From: Crambe crambe
Taxonomy: Eukaryota; Porifera; Demospongiae; Poecilosclerida; Crambeidae
Direction: 5' to 3'
Length of the DNA: 64,000 bases
Assembly (NCBI GenBank): GCA_963924555.1
Contig: OZ004593.1
Location: 3,220,480-3,284,479 of the forward strand
The first letter of the stretch is position 1. The number at the start of each line of letters is the position of its first letter. The notes under the pieces were generated by a model that was not told the origin of the DNA, ran no database searches, and worked only from the letters and a program-made list of their open reading frames with translations. Position numbers and translations under genes: made by a program. Shown here in pieces: positions 31,801-53,000 of the stretch.

Positions 31801-31961
31801 CATAAATCCATGATGTCTTGTATTACAAGCATAAAACTAACTGGGGCCCTACATATACTAATACCAGCCTGTGGTGGAAGTCTCACCACAGGAGGCAACC
31901 CATTTACACCACTTTGCCATTTGACCATACATGACTTACTTTGGAATTTCACCCGAGGCAC
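28801..31961 (-). pseudogene. Transposase-like gene (RNase H-like with CxxH), two exons, frameshifted
   Basis: Exon 1 runs from about 31961 (no ATG at the extreme end; first Met near 31928) to 30669 with donor GTAAAA. Exon 2 starts at 30615. Visible order: helical N-terminus (LPQSGRLC), long Lys/Glu coiled coil, then LHSDGTTKFGHKYQSYQV, TMSDRAAAQKSFNALLATYR and MYNFYCGMHLVVNMAEHASE. A basic helix region (NTISERDFAKLDRLIREKPN) follows, and a C-terminal domain (GKAIKHRFEVSDGKHKFF, GDLQVL) ending at 28801. The D...D...CxxH layout recalls hAT- or KDZ-type transposases, but the family is not certain. Single-base frame changes near 30410 and 29080 break it. Confidence 0.6.
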
Positions 31962-32593
31962 AGATTCAAATTTGGCGGGAATATTGTTAGATTCAAATTT
32001 GGCGGGAAAGTTATTAGCTCATAAACTTTGACCTATGCCATGGATCATAATTATAACCTTCATACCTTCATCATTCTTGCGTGCCTTCTTTCCCGCTTTG
32101 TGCAACAAGTTATCTAAGGTACCCGAATCAGTTTTTGATGCAGTTTCCAAAAAACATGGTTTCATGACCCGTTTAAGTGTTATATCATAAGAAAATCGAA
32201 ATTTTAATATGTTTTTGAACATCAAATCGAATTTTAGTATTAAATCAAGAAGAAACTGTCATAGTTAGATTCTCTAGAACAATAGGATTCCATTGATATG
32301 CTTTTTGCCAGGATTTCTCTGGATCTGGAGCGTCGCAGCCAGGTTAATCTTGGTCACTTTTTGGTGCCGTCCTGCAAGTATTATTTTACGTATAAAAGAT
32401 TGACCCTGCCCACCCTAGCATCCGGTATTACTATTTTAAGGGCGGGGCCACATAGGTGCGCGCTAGCTAGAGCTGTTCAGCTTTGATATCTATACTTCAG
32501 CTAGCTATTTCTTGTGTTTCAGTCATTCCTCAGTACAGATTCTCATCCTACACATAATCAGTACTTAGCTCTGTGCAGTTTGCTCACTTTACC
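31962..32593. other. Upstream region of the micro-exon gene
   Basis: It contains a duplicated TTCAAATTTGGCGGGAA motif (31965-32010), which may belong to the transposase-like gene's 5' end, and a TATA box at 32391. No coding sequence was recognised. Confidence 0.45.
32391..32398 (+). promoter_or_regulatory. TATA box candidate for the micro-exon gene
   Basis: TATAAAAG about 200 bp before the ATG at 32594. The space between would be a 5' UTR. Confidence 0.4.
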
Positions 32594-33744
32594 ATGCCAG
32601 TGCCTCCAGCTGCGCACCCCCTCCCAGAAGGTAAGGAACTATAGATAACGCATTTTCATTCATTACTCTTACAATTACATCATCCAGTGCCACCTCCAGC
32701 CGCGCACCCCCTCCCAGAAGGTAAGCAACTATGGAAATTTCTCCACTCTCACAATTACATCATCCAGTGCCACCTCCAGCTTAGTCTGGCGTAGCGGCGA
32801 CCCTTACTACCTCCAGCTGTGCGCCCCATCCCAGAAGGTAAGCAACTACATGTATGTAGAATTATCACATTCACTGCTCTTACAATTACATCATCCAGTG
32901 CCACCTCCAGCCGCGCACCCCCTCCCAGCAACTATGGAAATTTCTCCACTCTCACAATTACATCATCCAGTCCCACCTCCAGCTGTGCGCCCCATCCCAG
33001 AAGGTGAGCAACTACATGTATGTAGAATTATCACATTCACTGTTCTTACAATTACATCATCCAGTGCCACCTCCACCCGCACGCCACCCCCTCCCAGAAG
33101 GTAAGCAACTATGAAATTTCTCCACTCTCACAATTATATCATCCAGTCCCACCTCCAGCTGTGCGCCCCATCCCAGAAGGTGAGCAACTACATGTATGTA
33201 GAATTATCACATTCACTGCTCTTACAATTACATCATCCAGTGCCACCTCCACCCGCACGCCACCCCCTCCCAGAAGGTAAGCAACTATGGAAATTTCTCC
33301 ACTCTCACAATTACATCTTACATCATCCAGTGCCACCTCCAGCTGTGCACCCCATCCCAGAAGGTAAGCAACTACATGTATGTATAATTATCACATTCAC
33401 TGCTCTTACAATTACATCATCCAGTACCACCTCCAGCCGCATGCCCCCTCCCAGAAGGTAAGCACTATAGATAGCACATTTCATGATCTTACAATTACAT
33501 CATCCAGTGCCATCTCCAGCTTCCCACCCTCACCCAGAAGGTGCATGGAGGGGGAGGGGACGTCAATGGTTCTGCCCGTTCCCGTGTGAGTACATACTTA
33601 ACTATTTTCCACCAACACATAACATGCATCACCATAATCTATAATTCCAGACCCAAACATGTACAATGGAAATATAAAACAGTACAAAATCACTTAGCTA
33701 TAGCTACTTCTCTTTTCCAGTACACTTTCATTACCATGGGAGGT
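32594..33744 (+). CDS. Micro-exon array gene encoding a proline-rich repeat (VPPPAxxPxPE)
   Basis: The start exon is 32594-32630 (ATG CCA GTG, donor GTAAGG). Then come phase-1 symmetric exons bounded by CATCCAG and GTAAGC/GTGAGC: 32688-32720, 32899-33003 (two units fused because one donor was deleted; read-through stays open), 33065-33100, 33147-33179, 33241-33276, 33331-33363, 33425-33457 and 33508-33585. Each 33- or 36-nt exon encodes VPPPAAHPLPE or a close variant (VPPPAVRPIPE, VPPPPARHPLPE). Introns are about 46-70 bp. The exon at 32768-32837 carries a 37-nt insertion with a stop and must be skipped. A terminal exon at about 33721 is uncertain. No domain or signal peptide was recognised. 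The alternative reading is a non-coding minisatellite that happens to contain splice-like borders. Confidence 0.5.
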
Positions 33745-33752
33745 AAGAAGTA

Positions 33753-34020
33753 AGCCTAGGAGTGAAGTAGGAATAGTAGTTTTGTAATAATATTATTGCT
33801 GTGATTCTTGAGTTTGGTGATGGGTACGGGTAAGGGGTCACTTGACTCACTTATTGCTGAAGGGGGAGTGAAGAGTAGGGATTTAAGTTGGGTGTATATA
33901 TGGGCGTGGATATTGAAATTTTAGGAGGGGTAGGAGTGATAGGAATGCAGCTAAATTTTACTGCTATCCCTACTTCACTTTTTATTTAGAAGAATTTTTT
34001 GCATTCACTTGTTATTATAA
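33753..34020 (+). repeat. Interspersed repeat, copy of 15840-16112
   Basis: TAGGAGTGAAGTAGGAATAG, GGTGATGGGTACGGGTAAGG, GAGTGAAGAGTAGGGATTTA and CCCTACTTCACTTTTTATTT follow in the same order as the inverted copy at 15840-16112. It is non-coding. A MITE end (TCAGAGGTTCCACTGTACC) follows at 34074. Confidence 0.7.
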
Positions 34021-34341
34021 TAACGGTACTTTTATCCTTTGATGAAAGGTTTGTCTTTGGTGTCCCCCTTATCAGAGGTTCCACTGTACCACAGTCTGGA
34101 AATGGATTCAGTATAGAATGTGATTTTTGGTAGTATCTAGGAGTACCCATCACAATGCTTGGATGTTATACGTAAATCTTGCATGCATTAAGGACCAATC
34201 TTCTTTATCATGAGCCAAAGACCCATACTCAATCCTCAGGGTGAACAGAAGTTTTGTAGTGGTACCTATCGACCCATTACCCATTCTCATGAATGAAAGT
34301 ATAAAATGTAGGAATCACTGATGAAAAATGAAGGAGACTGG

Positions 34342-36604
34342 TTAGTCTGATTTCAGTTTGTTCAATCCCCTCACTAACACAAACAATAGGTATGAGCATA
34401 AGAAAACCATGACAACTAGAAAGACTTCAACTGCATAGTATGCTGTGCTCCAGTCGTGGGTCTCCAAAACATGAGAAAATGGCCAACCAGCACTGAAAGC
34501 ACCAACTGGGGGAAGGACAGAGAAACACATAGTTACTTGGGGCATAAGGTTAGGTGGAGGGACCTCCTCCATGAAGCTGAGGTAACTACTAGTAAGCCTA
34601 ATATTTATTTTACTTGGGGATGATTTTTGCAGCTTTATAGTATCATTCTATATAAGTAGTTACTTGGGAAGGACATCCTCCTGAAGCTGAGGTAGTTACT
34701 AGCTTATTTTAATCCAGCATGTACGTATGTAGCTAGAGTGGAACCTCAGAATAATGGGGACCCAGCCTTTTATTCTTTGCTTAGAGGTTAGTTGGTATAA
34801 AGTGTATTTTGTTGAGAGGTTTGTCCTCTTTCTTCAGAAGTTCCACCGCACACGAGAAATAATGAATTATTACTGCAGATTGTCATAATCACTTTACCTT
34901 GTGCTATAGCACATGCTAGTCCGTGAGCGCTGGAGACCATCTCCTTCGGCACAACTTCCATGGCAGTGAGTCCCACCACAGAGATACCACTGTACAACAC
35001 AATACCCAGCACAAATGCCAGTCCACTCACCCATGTCTGCAATTCAAGATAATAATTTTATGTCAAGACATACTCCAAGGCTACATTAAAGGAGGGCAGG
35101 AACATCATTTGCCTCTCGTATATTGCTCCCCTCCCTTTATGTAACTTTGCTTCCTTCTGCCAGCATAATACATCCCCCATGCTCCCTCCCCCATGCTCCC
35201 TTTAATCAGGACATCCTTATCTATAGATATCTCCATATTGAGAGGTTTTAACTTATGCCTTGTGACCCACAGATGAATTTCACACACAGTGAACCAGTTA
35301 GTTCTAATGGTGTCAGCTGACCTCTGGTGCTCCCATGGTTACAGTGGTCCGAAAGAGATGCAGAAGAATGGTCAAGATTATGGAAACACCAAGTAAAAAT
35401 GGTGCTCGGGGACAAGGACACTTAATAGTTCTCTGAATACAAACACAATAGGAATAAATATATAATGCTACACAGAAACTCTGAAAACACAAACACGAAA
35501 ATTCACTTCTTATAAGTCAGTATACAGCAGTACCACATTATTGTTCCACCATTAAATAATTAGACAAAGATGCCTCCAATATACCTGATACCCAATGCAC
35601 AGTGGGAAATTTTCTTGGTTTTTTTTGTTAAGGCTTCACATGCCAATTTTTACGAAAATTCGGTCTCCCATGTATATTGTACACTGCTGTACTACATAAC
35701 TTACAGGAGTTATGAAGAAGTCAGATAAATAGCCTGACACTAAGTTTCCAGTCAAGGCTCCAAATTGGAAGAAGCTATAGCAAGCAGCTGCTGCAGTCTT
35801 AGACATACCTGCCTCTTGAATGAAATATAACTGAGACCAGTTCAGTATGGATATGTCCACCAAGTAAAAAATTGCGTATATTGAACTGACCACCCATAAA
35901 TCTCGGATAAAGAAAACACTGTACCAATTACCAACAGCACCATGTCCACTAGCTTCTTTTTCTCCATTTTGTTTGGAAGGAGAGTCATATGATAAAGGTA
36001 TTTCTTGAGGTGAGTCCTTTATAGAGAAAGGGATTGTGATCCCAACACAAAGAGCTAGTGTCCCAAATAAGTAATAACTCATGCACCAATTGGATAGAGA
36101 TGTAATGAAGATAACGAGCAGGGGTAATGTAGCCGATGCCACACTTCCAGCACACGATAATATACTCCACCACCGTCCTATATGAGTGGAAGGATACCAT
36201 GCCTTCAGTAGTACCACACAGGGAGGCCAGCCACACCCCTGCACTATACCAATCACAAGCCACACAGCACAAGCTATCATTATGTTCGAGGCCAGAGGAA
36301 ACACCAATGCACATAAACCTGTCATGATAAGACCAAATGAGAATAATTTCCGAGGACTAGCATGGTCTGAGAGGAGAGAACCAAGGAATTTACTGAATCC
36401 ATATGTGACAGAGAAGCAGCTGGTAAGCTTTCCGATGTCATCACGACTGAATCCTTGATGTTCAATCAGGCTGGCCATGGTGGAGGGAAGGTTCTTACGC
36501 ACAAGAATGTAACAGCTCCAACCTATGAACATAGAGCAGTAGACAGACCATCTCCATCTGATGAACAGAGATTTCTGAGCAGGAGGTAAGGAGTTGATAT
36601 CCAT
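34342..36604 (-). CDS. SLC37A4: Glucose-6-phosphate transporter-like MFS protein (SLC37A4 type)
   Basis: Four exons: 35705-36604, 35322-35432, 34898-35036 and 34342-34505. All junctions keep phase, giving 437 aa with about 12 membrane helices. Family landmarks: LVRKNLPSTMASL (equivalent to the NRKTF loop holding the essential Arg of human G6PT), GKLTSCFSVTYGFSKFLGS, QGCGWPPCVVLLKAWY, GRWWSILS, NWSQLYFIQE, YLSDFFI and the C-terminal SAGWPFSHVLETHDWSTAYY. The family exchanges glucose-6-phosphate and phosphate across the ER membrane, but other SLC37 members act on sugar phosphates more broadly, so substrate is inferred. Divergent from TRAPPC2 with 197 bp between starts. Confidence 0.88.
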
Positions 36605-36801
36605 AATCTTGCACAGTGAACTGGCTCAACCATCTGTAAGTTACCACGGAAGCACTAGAGTCCTATGCAGGGATGTTAATACTCATAATCTCAGTCAGCT
36701 GTCAGTAGCTAAAGTGAAGGGAAGCTTACTCTAAATGGAGCTCACCATTATGATTCTAAATAAAGCGCCCTAAGTCTAAACACAGCGCACTATAAGCAGA
36801 G
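36605..36801. promoter_or_regulatory. Short bidirectional promoter region (SLC37 / TRAPPC2)
   Basis: 197 bp separate two divergent start codons. No TATA box is obvious. AGCGCCC/AGCGCAC motifs occur at 36766-36788. Confidence 0.5.
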
Positions 36802-37977
36802 ATGACTTATTACTTTGTGATAGTGGGTCATAATGATAATCCTATCTACGAAATAGACAACTCAGGGAAGTCTGCTGAAGCAGCCAAAGTGAGTGTACCT
36901 AGTTAGAGTCATGGGGCCTATGCCTCAACTACTAGAGATAGTATTACGACTTATTTGCAGGGAGATGACAGGCATTTGAATCAATTTGTGGCACATGCAG
37001 CCTTGGATCTTGTCGATGAAGCAAAGTGGCAGACTGGAAATTTGTTAGTTCATAATTAAAGTTGTTTGGCCAAATGTATTAAATCCTTTCAAAAGAACAA
37101 AGTGCTTAGTAACAGGGCTAGGGCTACATGCGTGCTTGCCTTAAGGGGAAGTAGGTTAACTAAGTACCACCATAGATCTATGGTACCACTACATTCCCCT
37201 CTCTCCACCTTTCCGGTGTCAAAAAAGGATTTTCATTTTTGTTGTTTCACTTGCTTACTGATTTACTGATTCTAGAAACTTGAAGACAGTAGATAGGTTC
37301 AGTGAATTGACTGTAACAGGATTCGTGACTGCAAGTCGTATCTTTCGGAATGCCAATATACATAAATAAGGTTGTCCTCTCTATAATATATATTGAGATG
37401 GTAATATGGGTTATCCAACAAAGGCCAAAAGAGGTGTGTCCCCCCACTTTTGGTGATCATTGATTTAGTGTCACCTTACACACCAGCCTCCTTCACACTT
37501 GACTACAAGACTAAAGGCTACTAAAATAAGGGAAAGAGACATTGTGTGCACATCCTTAACAGATTTGATTATAGAGATGAGGTTTCTGCTGGTCCATGAC
37601 AGTGCTCGCTCCCCAGAAGCCATAAAAAATTTCTTCATGGATGTGTACGAGTTGTTCATAAAGGTACATCACATTGATTTTGGGTACCCTGTCATGTATT
37701 AAATATATTATCCCTTTCTCTACACATTTTTTTTGCGTTCATTGTTTAATATGGTGGAACCCGACTTAGCGATCACCTGAGTTATCTGGTCACCTGAAAA
37801 GTCCCGAACCTGATAGCTTGTCCAGCTATATTAAAGGTTCTGTATTATGCTTGCAGTACAATACTTTTTTTCCAATTGTAGGCTCTGATGAATCCTTTCT
37901 ACATACCAAACACACCAATTACTTCACCAAACTTCAAGAAGAAGGCAGCAGCAATAGCACGAAAACACTTTCCTTAA
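36802..37977 (+). CDS. TRAPPC2: TRAPPC2 (sedlin), TRAPP complex subunit 2
   Basis: Five exons: 36802-36888, 36961-37043, 37276-37337, 37575-37663 and 37882-37977. All are phase-consistent, giving 138 aa, close to the usual 140. It starts [19 protein letters not shown] and has [68 protein letters not shown] and [13 protein letters not shown], all hallmarks of the longin-fold sedlin family. The Asp in ALDLVDE that is mutated in human SEDT is kept. It would act as a core adaptor of the TRAPP tethering complexes in ER-Golgi traffic. Intron 4 contains a pogo-like MITE end near 37749. Confidence 0.95.
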
Positions 37978-38134
37978 TGACTAATACATATTTTTTAATC
38001 CAATTTATCACAATTGTAGTTACATACATGTTGAAGACTGAGTACTGAATACACCTGAAGTCTGATTTTGAGGAATTGTGTAGAGCATGTAGACATAATA
38101 TTTTGACCAGAGACAAAGAGTGAATACAGTACAT

Positions 38135-39761
38135 TCATTTCCTTGCAGTTCTACGTTGATCTACTCTCTTGATCAAGTTATCAATTCTTTCCAACAGTTT
38201 CTATATACAGATCACATGATGTAGTTCAGCAAATGCAGACAAACTGTTATGTACCTGTATTCTTTTTATTGCATTCTTCCGCTTATTTCTGATTAGTGTC
38301 TCAGCTACTGGTATCTCCTGCAATAGATGGTAAGGGCATCCTGGAGTTAATTATCAACCTTTGTTTCACTAATATGCTGCAGTTCTTGGCTTACCACTGC
38401 ATCTAGTTTTTCAGTATTCTGCATTAGGAGTTCACTGCAGGCAATGCATCTCTTGTGGAGACCACGACATGCCTCGGCCACTAATTCAACTTGCAAAAAA
38501 CCCTGCAGAGTAACATTCTTATTGTCCAGCCACCTTAGTTGTCAGGCCATACAACCATACCATGACTAATGCGGCATTAATAATGTACGTACCAGCATTT
38601 TACTGACCTTTGTTCATAATTAAGTGGTAATCCCAACTGGGCTATGGTATGGTACCTGTATATCTTATACACCTTCTCTATCCCATCCAACTCTTCCTCA
38701 ATCTCATTTATTTTTCCTTCAATGCTGTCCACTGCCTTCCCTATTCTCCCTATCTCCTTCACACTTTCCTCCTCAGGCTCTTCATTCTGGATATGTACAG
38801 ACACAGTAAAGTAATGCAAACATTGTTGAGTGCTTTTAACTCCTTAATGCAGACAGTAAAATAACCCGCACACATCACTTTGCGATTCACTAAACAAATT
38901 GGTTTACCGAAATTGTGTTGAAACAATACTGAGGAGGTTTTTGAAGCACTGCCATTCAGTGTTCAACTCCAGCTAGAAACTTTAACCTCACATATAGATA
39001 GATGTCTTACCTTCCTTCCTAGTAATATCATCTTGCTCTGACTATTTATTTTCAGTTGCTCCAGGGTCTCATCCCCATTCTGCAGTGTTTTTCCTGATAT
39101 GAGTATTAGTAAGTAGCATGTAGGTCATTTAAAAAAACAACAACAAAAAAATAAACATAAACCTTAAATGCATATAAAAGTAATTATTAGCAAGAAGGTT
39201 GGTTGAAGCAGAGAGTCTCAAGGTTGTTGAACCTCAATAATAATTATTGTGAAAGCGACATTAATTTTAGCTTCACCCTCCTCGTCTCCATGTGCTAAAC
39301 AAGTCAGGTAGCAATCTAAGCAGTATATAGCGTTTGCATGCATCCTTTCACCATGCCAATGGCGGCCATTTAGGTGCACAATCTCCATAGAGCACAATAC
39401 TACCAAAATGGCCATCGTTGGCATGGTAAAAGGATGCAATGCAAACACTCTACAGGTATTTAATAATTAGGGAAACTGGGTTGGAAAATGTCCTGTACAT
39501 GTCAGGCTATAAGATCTTTATCATAAAATCGGGCCTTTGAATGAACGCAAGAACTTTAATACCTTTGAATATGATCTTTTGTGATGAAGGCTGAATGCTG
39601 GTGAGGTCACACACCAGCTCTTTCAGCTCTGCAACTGTACATTGAGGACCTGGCACTTCCACAGAAAGCTTCTCTCTACTGCCTGAATCAAGTGTACATG
39701 TACAGCAGATTATAAATTATTGTTTTTATCTACCTTGACTCAGTTGTACCGTGAAGGCCAT
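38135..39761 (-). CDS. BAG1: BAG1-like co-chaperone (ubiquitin-like plus BAG domain)
   Basis: Seven exons: 39734-39761, 39563-39682, 39011-39093, 38673-38786, 38395-38502, 38255-38317 and 38135-38200, giving 193 aa. Residues 1-77 form a ubiquitin-like domain (MAFTVQLSQ, TVAELKELVCDLTSIQPSSQ, KIIFKGKTLQNGDETLEQLK, KMILLGRK). The rest is the three-helix BAG domain (INEIEEELDGIEKGFLQVEL, LLMQNTEKLDAV, RNKRKNAIKRIQKLLERIDN). BAG1 is a nucleotide-exchange factor for Hsp70 in cytosol and nucleus. The donor of exon 4 (AAG-GTGTAT) was chosen because it alone keeps the frame. Tail-to-tail with TRAPPC2, 157 bp between stops. Confidence 0.93.
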
Positions 39762-39988
39762 CTGGCCTGGGCTAACCTTTGACCTATGACGCTCCGTGCG
39801 CTATTGTCAACGCATGCGCTTAAAAGTGGCTAACTTGCTTGACATCAAAAGTATCACACCTTGACACTGTACAGTTGTAAAAATGGATGAAAAAAAAAAG
39901 AGTCTTAATTATCTGCAGTCATATGATAGTCATGTGAGAAACTTATAATTGTATATAGTAATTATTGTATTAGGCGAAATGAGATGAA

Positions 39989-49561
<9,573 letters not shown>

Positions 49562-49745
49562 GGCTGCAAACTGTGGAGAACAAAGAATGCATTGTAACTA
49601 CACAAATACCAGGAGGAATATTTGCACCACTTTCTACATTAAATGTTTGGGTGGATTCATACGTATGTACATGATCTAGCTGGTCAACAATAGTGAAATT
49701 CCATCATGGTTTCGCTCTCCTCCTTGGTGTTGGTGAAACACTCAA

Positions 49746-50091
49746 CAGGGTTTTCCCCAGAATTTGTTGAAGGCATAGGGGCAGGGGTAGGACCATGAAG
49801 GAGAAGGGCCCAATGATTATGAGCATTCTTAGTAGTCTGAGAGCCACTAGTAATGAATAATAAGGCACAGGGGGAAGAACTGAAGGCAATGGTGGCCATT
49901 CTCATGGTGGCAAGACATAGGACACAGAGGGAAGAACTGAAGGCATTGGTGGCAAGACATAAGGCATAGATGGAAGAACTGAAGGCATAGTGGCAAGACA
50001 TAAGGTGTAGGGGGAAGAACTGAAGGCATGGTGACGCATAGGAGGAAGGCATAGTGGCTCGCTATGCCTTAAGATGCCTGGGAGAACCCTG
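49746..50091. mobile_element. 346-bp MITE with TIRs, 5-bp target duplication and internal repeats
   Basis: The left end CAGGGTTTTCCCCAG and the right-end complement CAGGGTTCTCCCAGG are flanked on both sides by CTCAA. The interior carries irregular repeats of GGAAGAACTGAAGGCAT and GGCAAGACATAAGGCAT. It lies about 190 bp upstream of the receptor start codon. Confidence 0.75.
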
Positions 50092-53000
50092 CTCAAGGTT
50101 TGGAGAGGGTGCACACTTGATATAACTCTTTATTACATTTGCGTTCATGCGTACGTGCGTACGTATGTGTACTTTTGGAATCAACTGTGAGTTCACTAAA
50201 CATTGAAACTACTTTCATTTTCCTCCCACCATCTGAAACAACAATAAATTGGTGCCAAGTTTCTCATCGAAAAGTACGTGCTGGTGCCCCTGTATAGTGA
50301 ATAAAGCTCATAGGTGTGTACTGAGTTCTAACTGTTTATCATTCTCAATATTATTATAGGATTCTTGATAATTCACTATATCTGCTGTAACTTTCTCAAT
50401 TCTTGACCAAATTTCACATTTAAAACACCAACTGAGAGCTGATCAATCACTCTATGAGGTGGCATTTTGAAATTTGAAATTTGGTCGAGAATTGAGAAAA
50501 TTAAAGGTCTAATGATCAAGGGATGGAGATTCCAGAGCTACAAGTTTACATAACCTAGTTTGTACCAATTAACTATTTTTCTGGGAAGTGGAGACCCTGA
50601 GAATGCACTCTAGTGCATTGAGTTCCTGTGAAATTGCAGGTACTGATCTCTCATGAAACAATTAGTTAGTTCCTACTGCAGTCATATTCCATGTTCCATG
50701 TATAATATGCAATGGTAGACAAAGTGGAAACTGATTGACTTAGCCAACACAAAGAGGAATATTGGACAGCTTTTCTCTGACTGGTTTTTCATTGCATCTA
50801 TAATAATAATTATTATGATAAATAGACAGTGCATTTCACACTCGTGTATATGCCATGCCCCATTAATAACAGACTTTGGAGGCAGTGCCTCTCTTTCTCA
50901 ATAACAACATCAACGGGTCATGAATAATGTACTGTTCCAATGCACCTTTAATCAGTGGCTATGATGTAATGTATTCCCTACACTACACTGTACTGTATGA
51001 ACAGTAGTGTTGAAAGAGTTTGCATGTGTACCTGGGAGCTGTGGAAAGTAAATTTGTGGAGTGTTTATAAGTTAAGGCCCACATCAGAGAAAAACATTGC
51101 ACTCTGTGTAAAGAACAAATTTCAAATATTTTCATTTCATTGAAGTACACCAGTGACTTTGTTGACCAAGCTCTAATAACATGTCGCACTACATGTGAAT
51201 GTAGTACAGTCCAATGTCATGTACACATAGTACAAACAACTTTAATTTTTATGCTAGATGAAAAAAGGTTAAAAAGCCATGACGATCATGTATGTACTGA
51301 CACCAGTGCATACAATAAACACATCAGGTTCACTAGCACATGACATTATAGCATAAGCAATCACTTCTGTTTTTATGCTGGATGATAAAAGGGTTAAAAG
51401 CCACCCTTGTGCTAACTGTGTGTTCAAATAAAATGTTTTTCTTTCCCCCCCCCCCCCCCCCCCCCCCCCCCAAAAAAAAATTGATATCATTGACAACTGC
51501 TTCCAGTTTACGCAGCTCCATTCATTACTTTAATGGATCAAGTGACACAAAGCTCTTTTAGTGTCCAGCACATAGTTCATGTTTCACTCATTACAGTGTG
51601 AACTGTCCTGTGGTGTGTGTTATTGTATGCACAGGAAATACATGACCCCTAATAAAGACACGGTAGTAATTCCTATACAGTATCTAAGGACAAGGTAGTA
51701 ATTCCTATACAGTATATCTAAGGACAAGGTAGTAATTCCTATACAGTATATCTAAGGACAAGGTAGTAATTCCTATACAGTATCTAAGGACAAGGTAGTA
51801 ATTCCTATACAGTATATCTAAGGACAAGGTAGTAATTCCTATACAGTATCTAAGGACAAGGTTCCTATACAGTATCTAAGGACAAGGTAGTAATTCCTAT
51901 ACAGTATCTGAGGTAGTAGTTCCTATACAGTATCTAAGGACAAGGTAGTAATTCCTATACAGTATCTAAGGACAAGGTAGTAATTCCTATACAGTATCTA
52001 AGGACAAGGTAGTAATACAATATCTAAGCCCCTACTAAGAATATAGTGCAGCCTCAAAAGCTATTAAAAAAACTTAATGCCTTAATGCTGGTCATTGGTC
52101 ATTTTTTGATCACTCCAACAAGCAAATGCAGTTGTTAAACTCTAGCCCGAGAATCCCAAAATTTCGCTGATTTAGAATCACAGAGCACAACACTATGATG
52201 ATTTCCTGTTGACATGGTTAATTCCTAGAGAGTGAGTCACTATGTGTACTGTTGGTTGTCAGGAAGGTTTGGGGAATAGGTGTAAGGATTGTGTATTCAC
52301 ATTCCTTACTATATACTTGTGGTAAGCAACTAACTTCCCTAATCAACCACACTTCCTGTTCATGTCATGAATTTATTATACATTTGTCTTATTTAATACT
52401 GATTTTCTAATATTCACTATCACCAACCACTAGTCCTATCTCACTCCTGAGTTAAATCTATTTGAGGAGAGCCAACAGGGAGCCAACAGGGAGCCAAGTT
52501 TCAAAACTGGAAGACAAATTCCACAAGCACCCAGGTTGATTACTCTCACTCAATTAAAGGCTGGAATGTCAATTTCATAGGGATAACTACCTCTAAATTA
52601 TTGGTTAGCTTTCAACGTAGTAATTTGTCAAATATAACACTGAATGGTGCTAATAACTGTTAATACTCACTCCTTTTTTTAAATTGAAACCTGTCAAAAG
52701 TGTCCATTAAGCTCTCCCCCATTAACAAAGTATTGGCGATAGATGCAAGTTTGATTACTTTGTAAATTTTCACTATAACATTTATGCACTGGGAATAATG
52801 TAATTTTGGTCCTCTCTATTGTGTTGTAGTACTGACAAGTCAGGAAGAGAAGCTCTAAGACATCACATCGCTGATTTCCATAAGCTCAGCCTCAGCCTCA
52901 TCAATAGGATTTTACTGACTTGTACTTTAACATCAGAATGAGTCTGGGAACTTCATATCTATACACAAATCACTCACACACAACTAGTAGCCTTTCTGGT

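Noticed and set aside
38577-38656. Longer BAG1 exon 4 using donors at 38656 or near 38600
   Set aside because: Both leave phase 2 and the next exon would hit a stop; the GTGTAT donor at 38673 keeps the frame and the BAG helix alignment.
49684-50114. Minus-strand frames similar to those at 46668
   Set aside because: Same MITE family with internal repeats; not a gene.
51269-51521. Glycine-rich minus-strand frames
   Set aside because: The glycine run is a poly-C tract and no exon structure supports coding.
51655-52025. CRISPR-like regular repeats
   Set aside because: Units are head-to-tail with no unique spacers, and the genome is clearly animal; it is a minisatellite.
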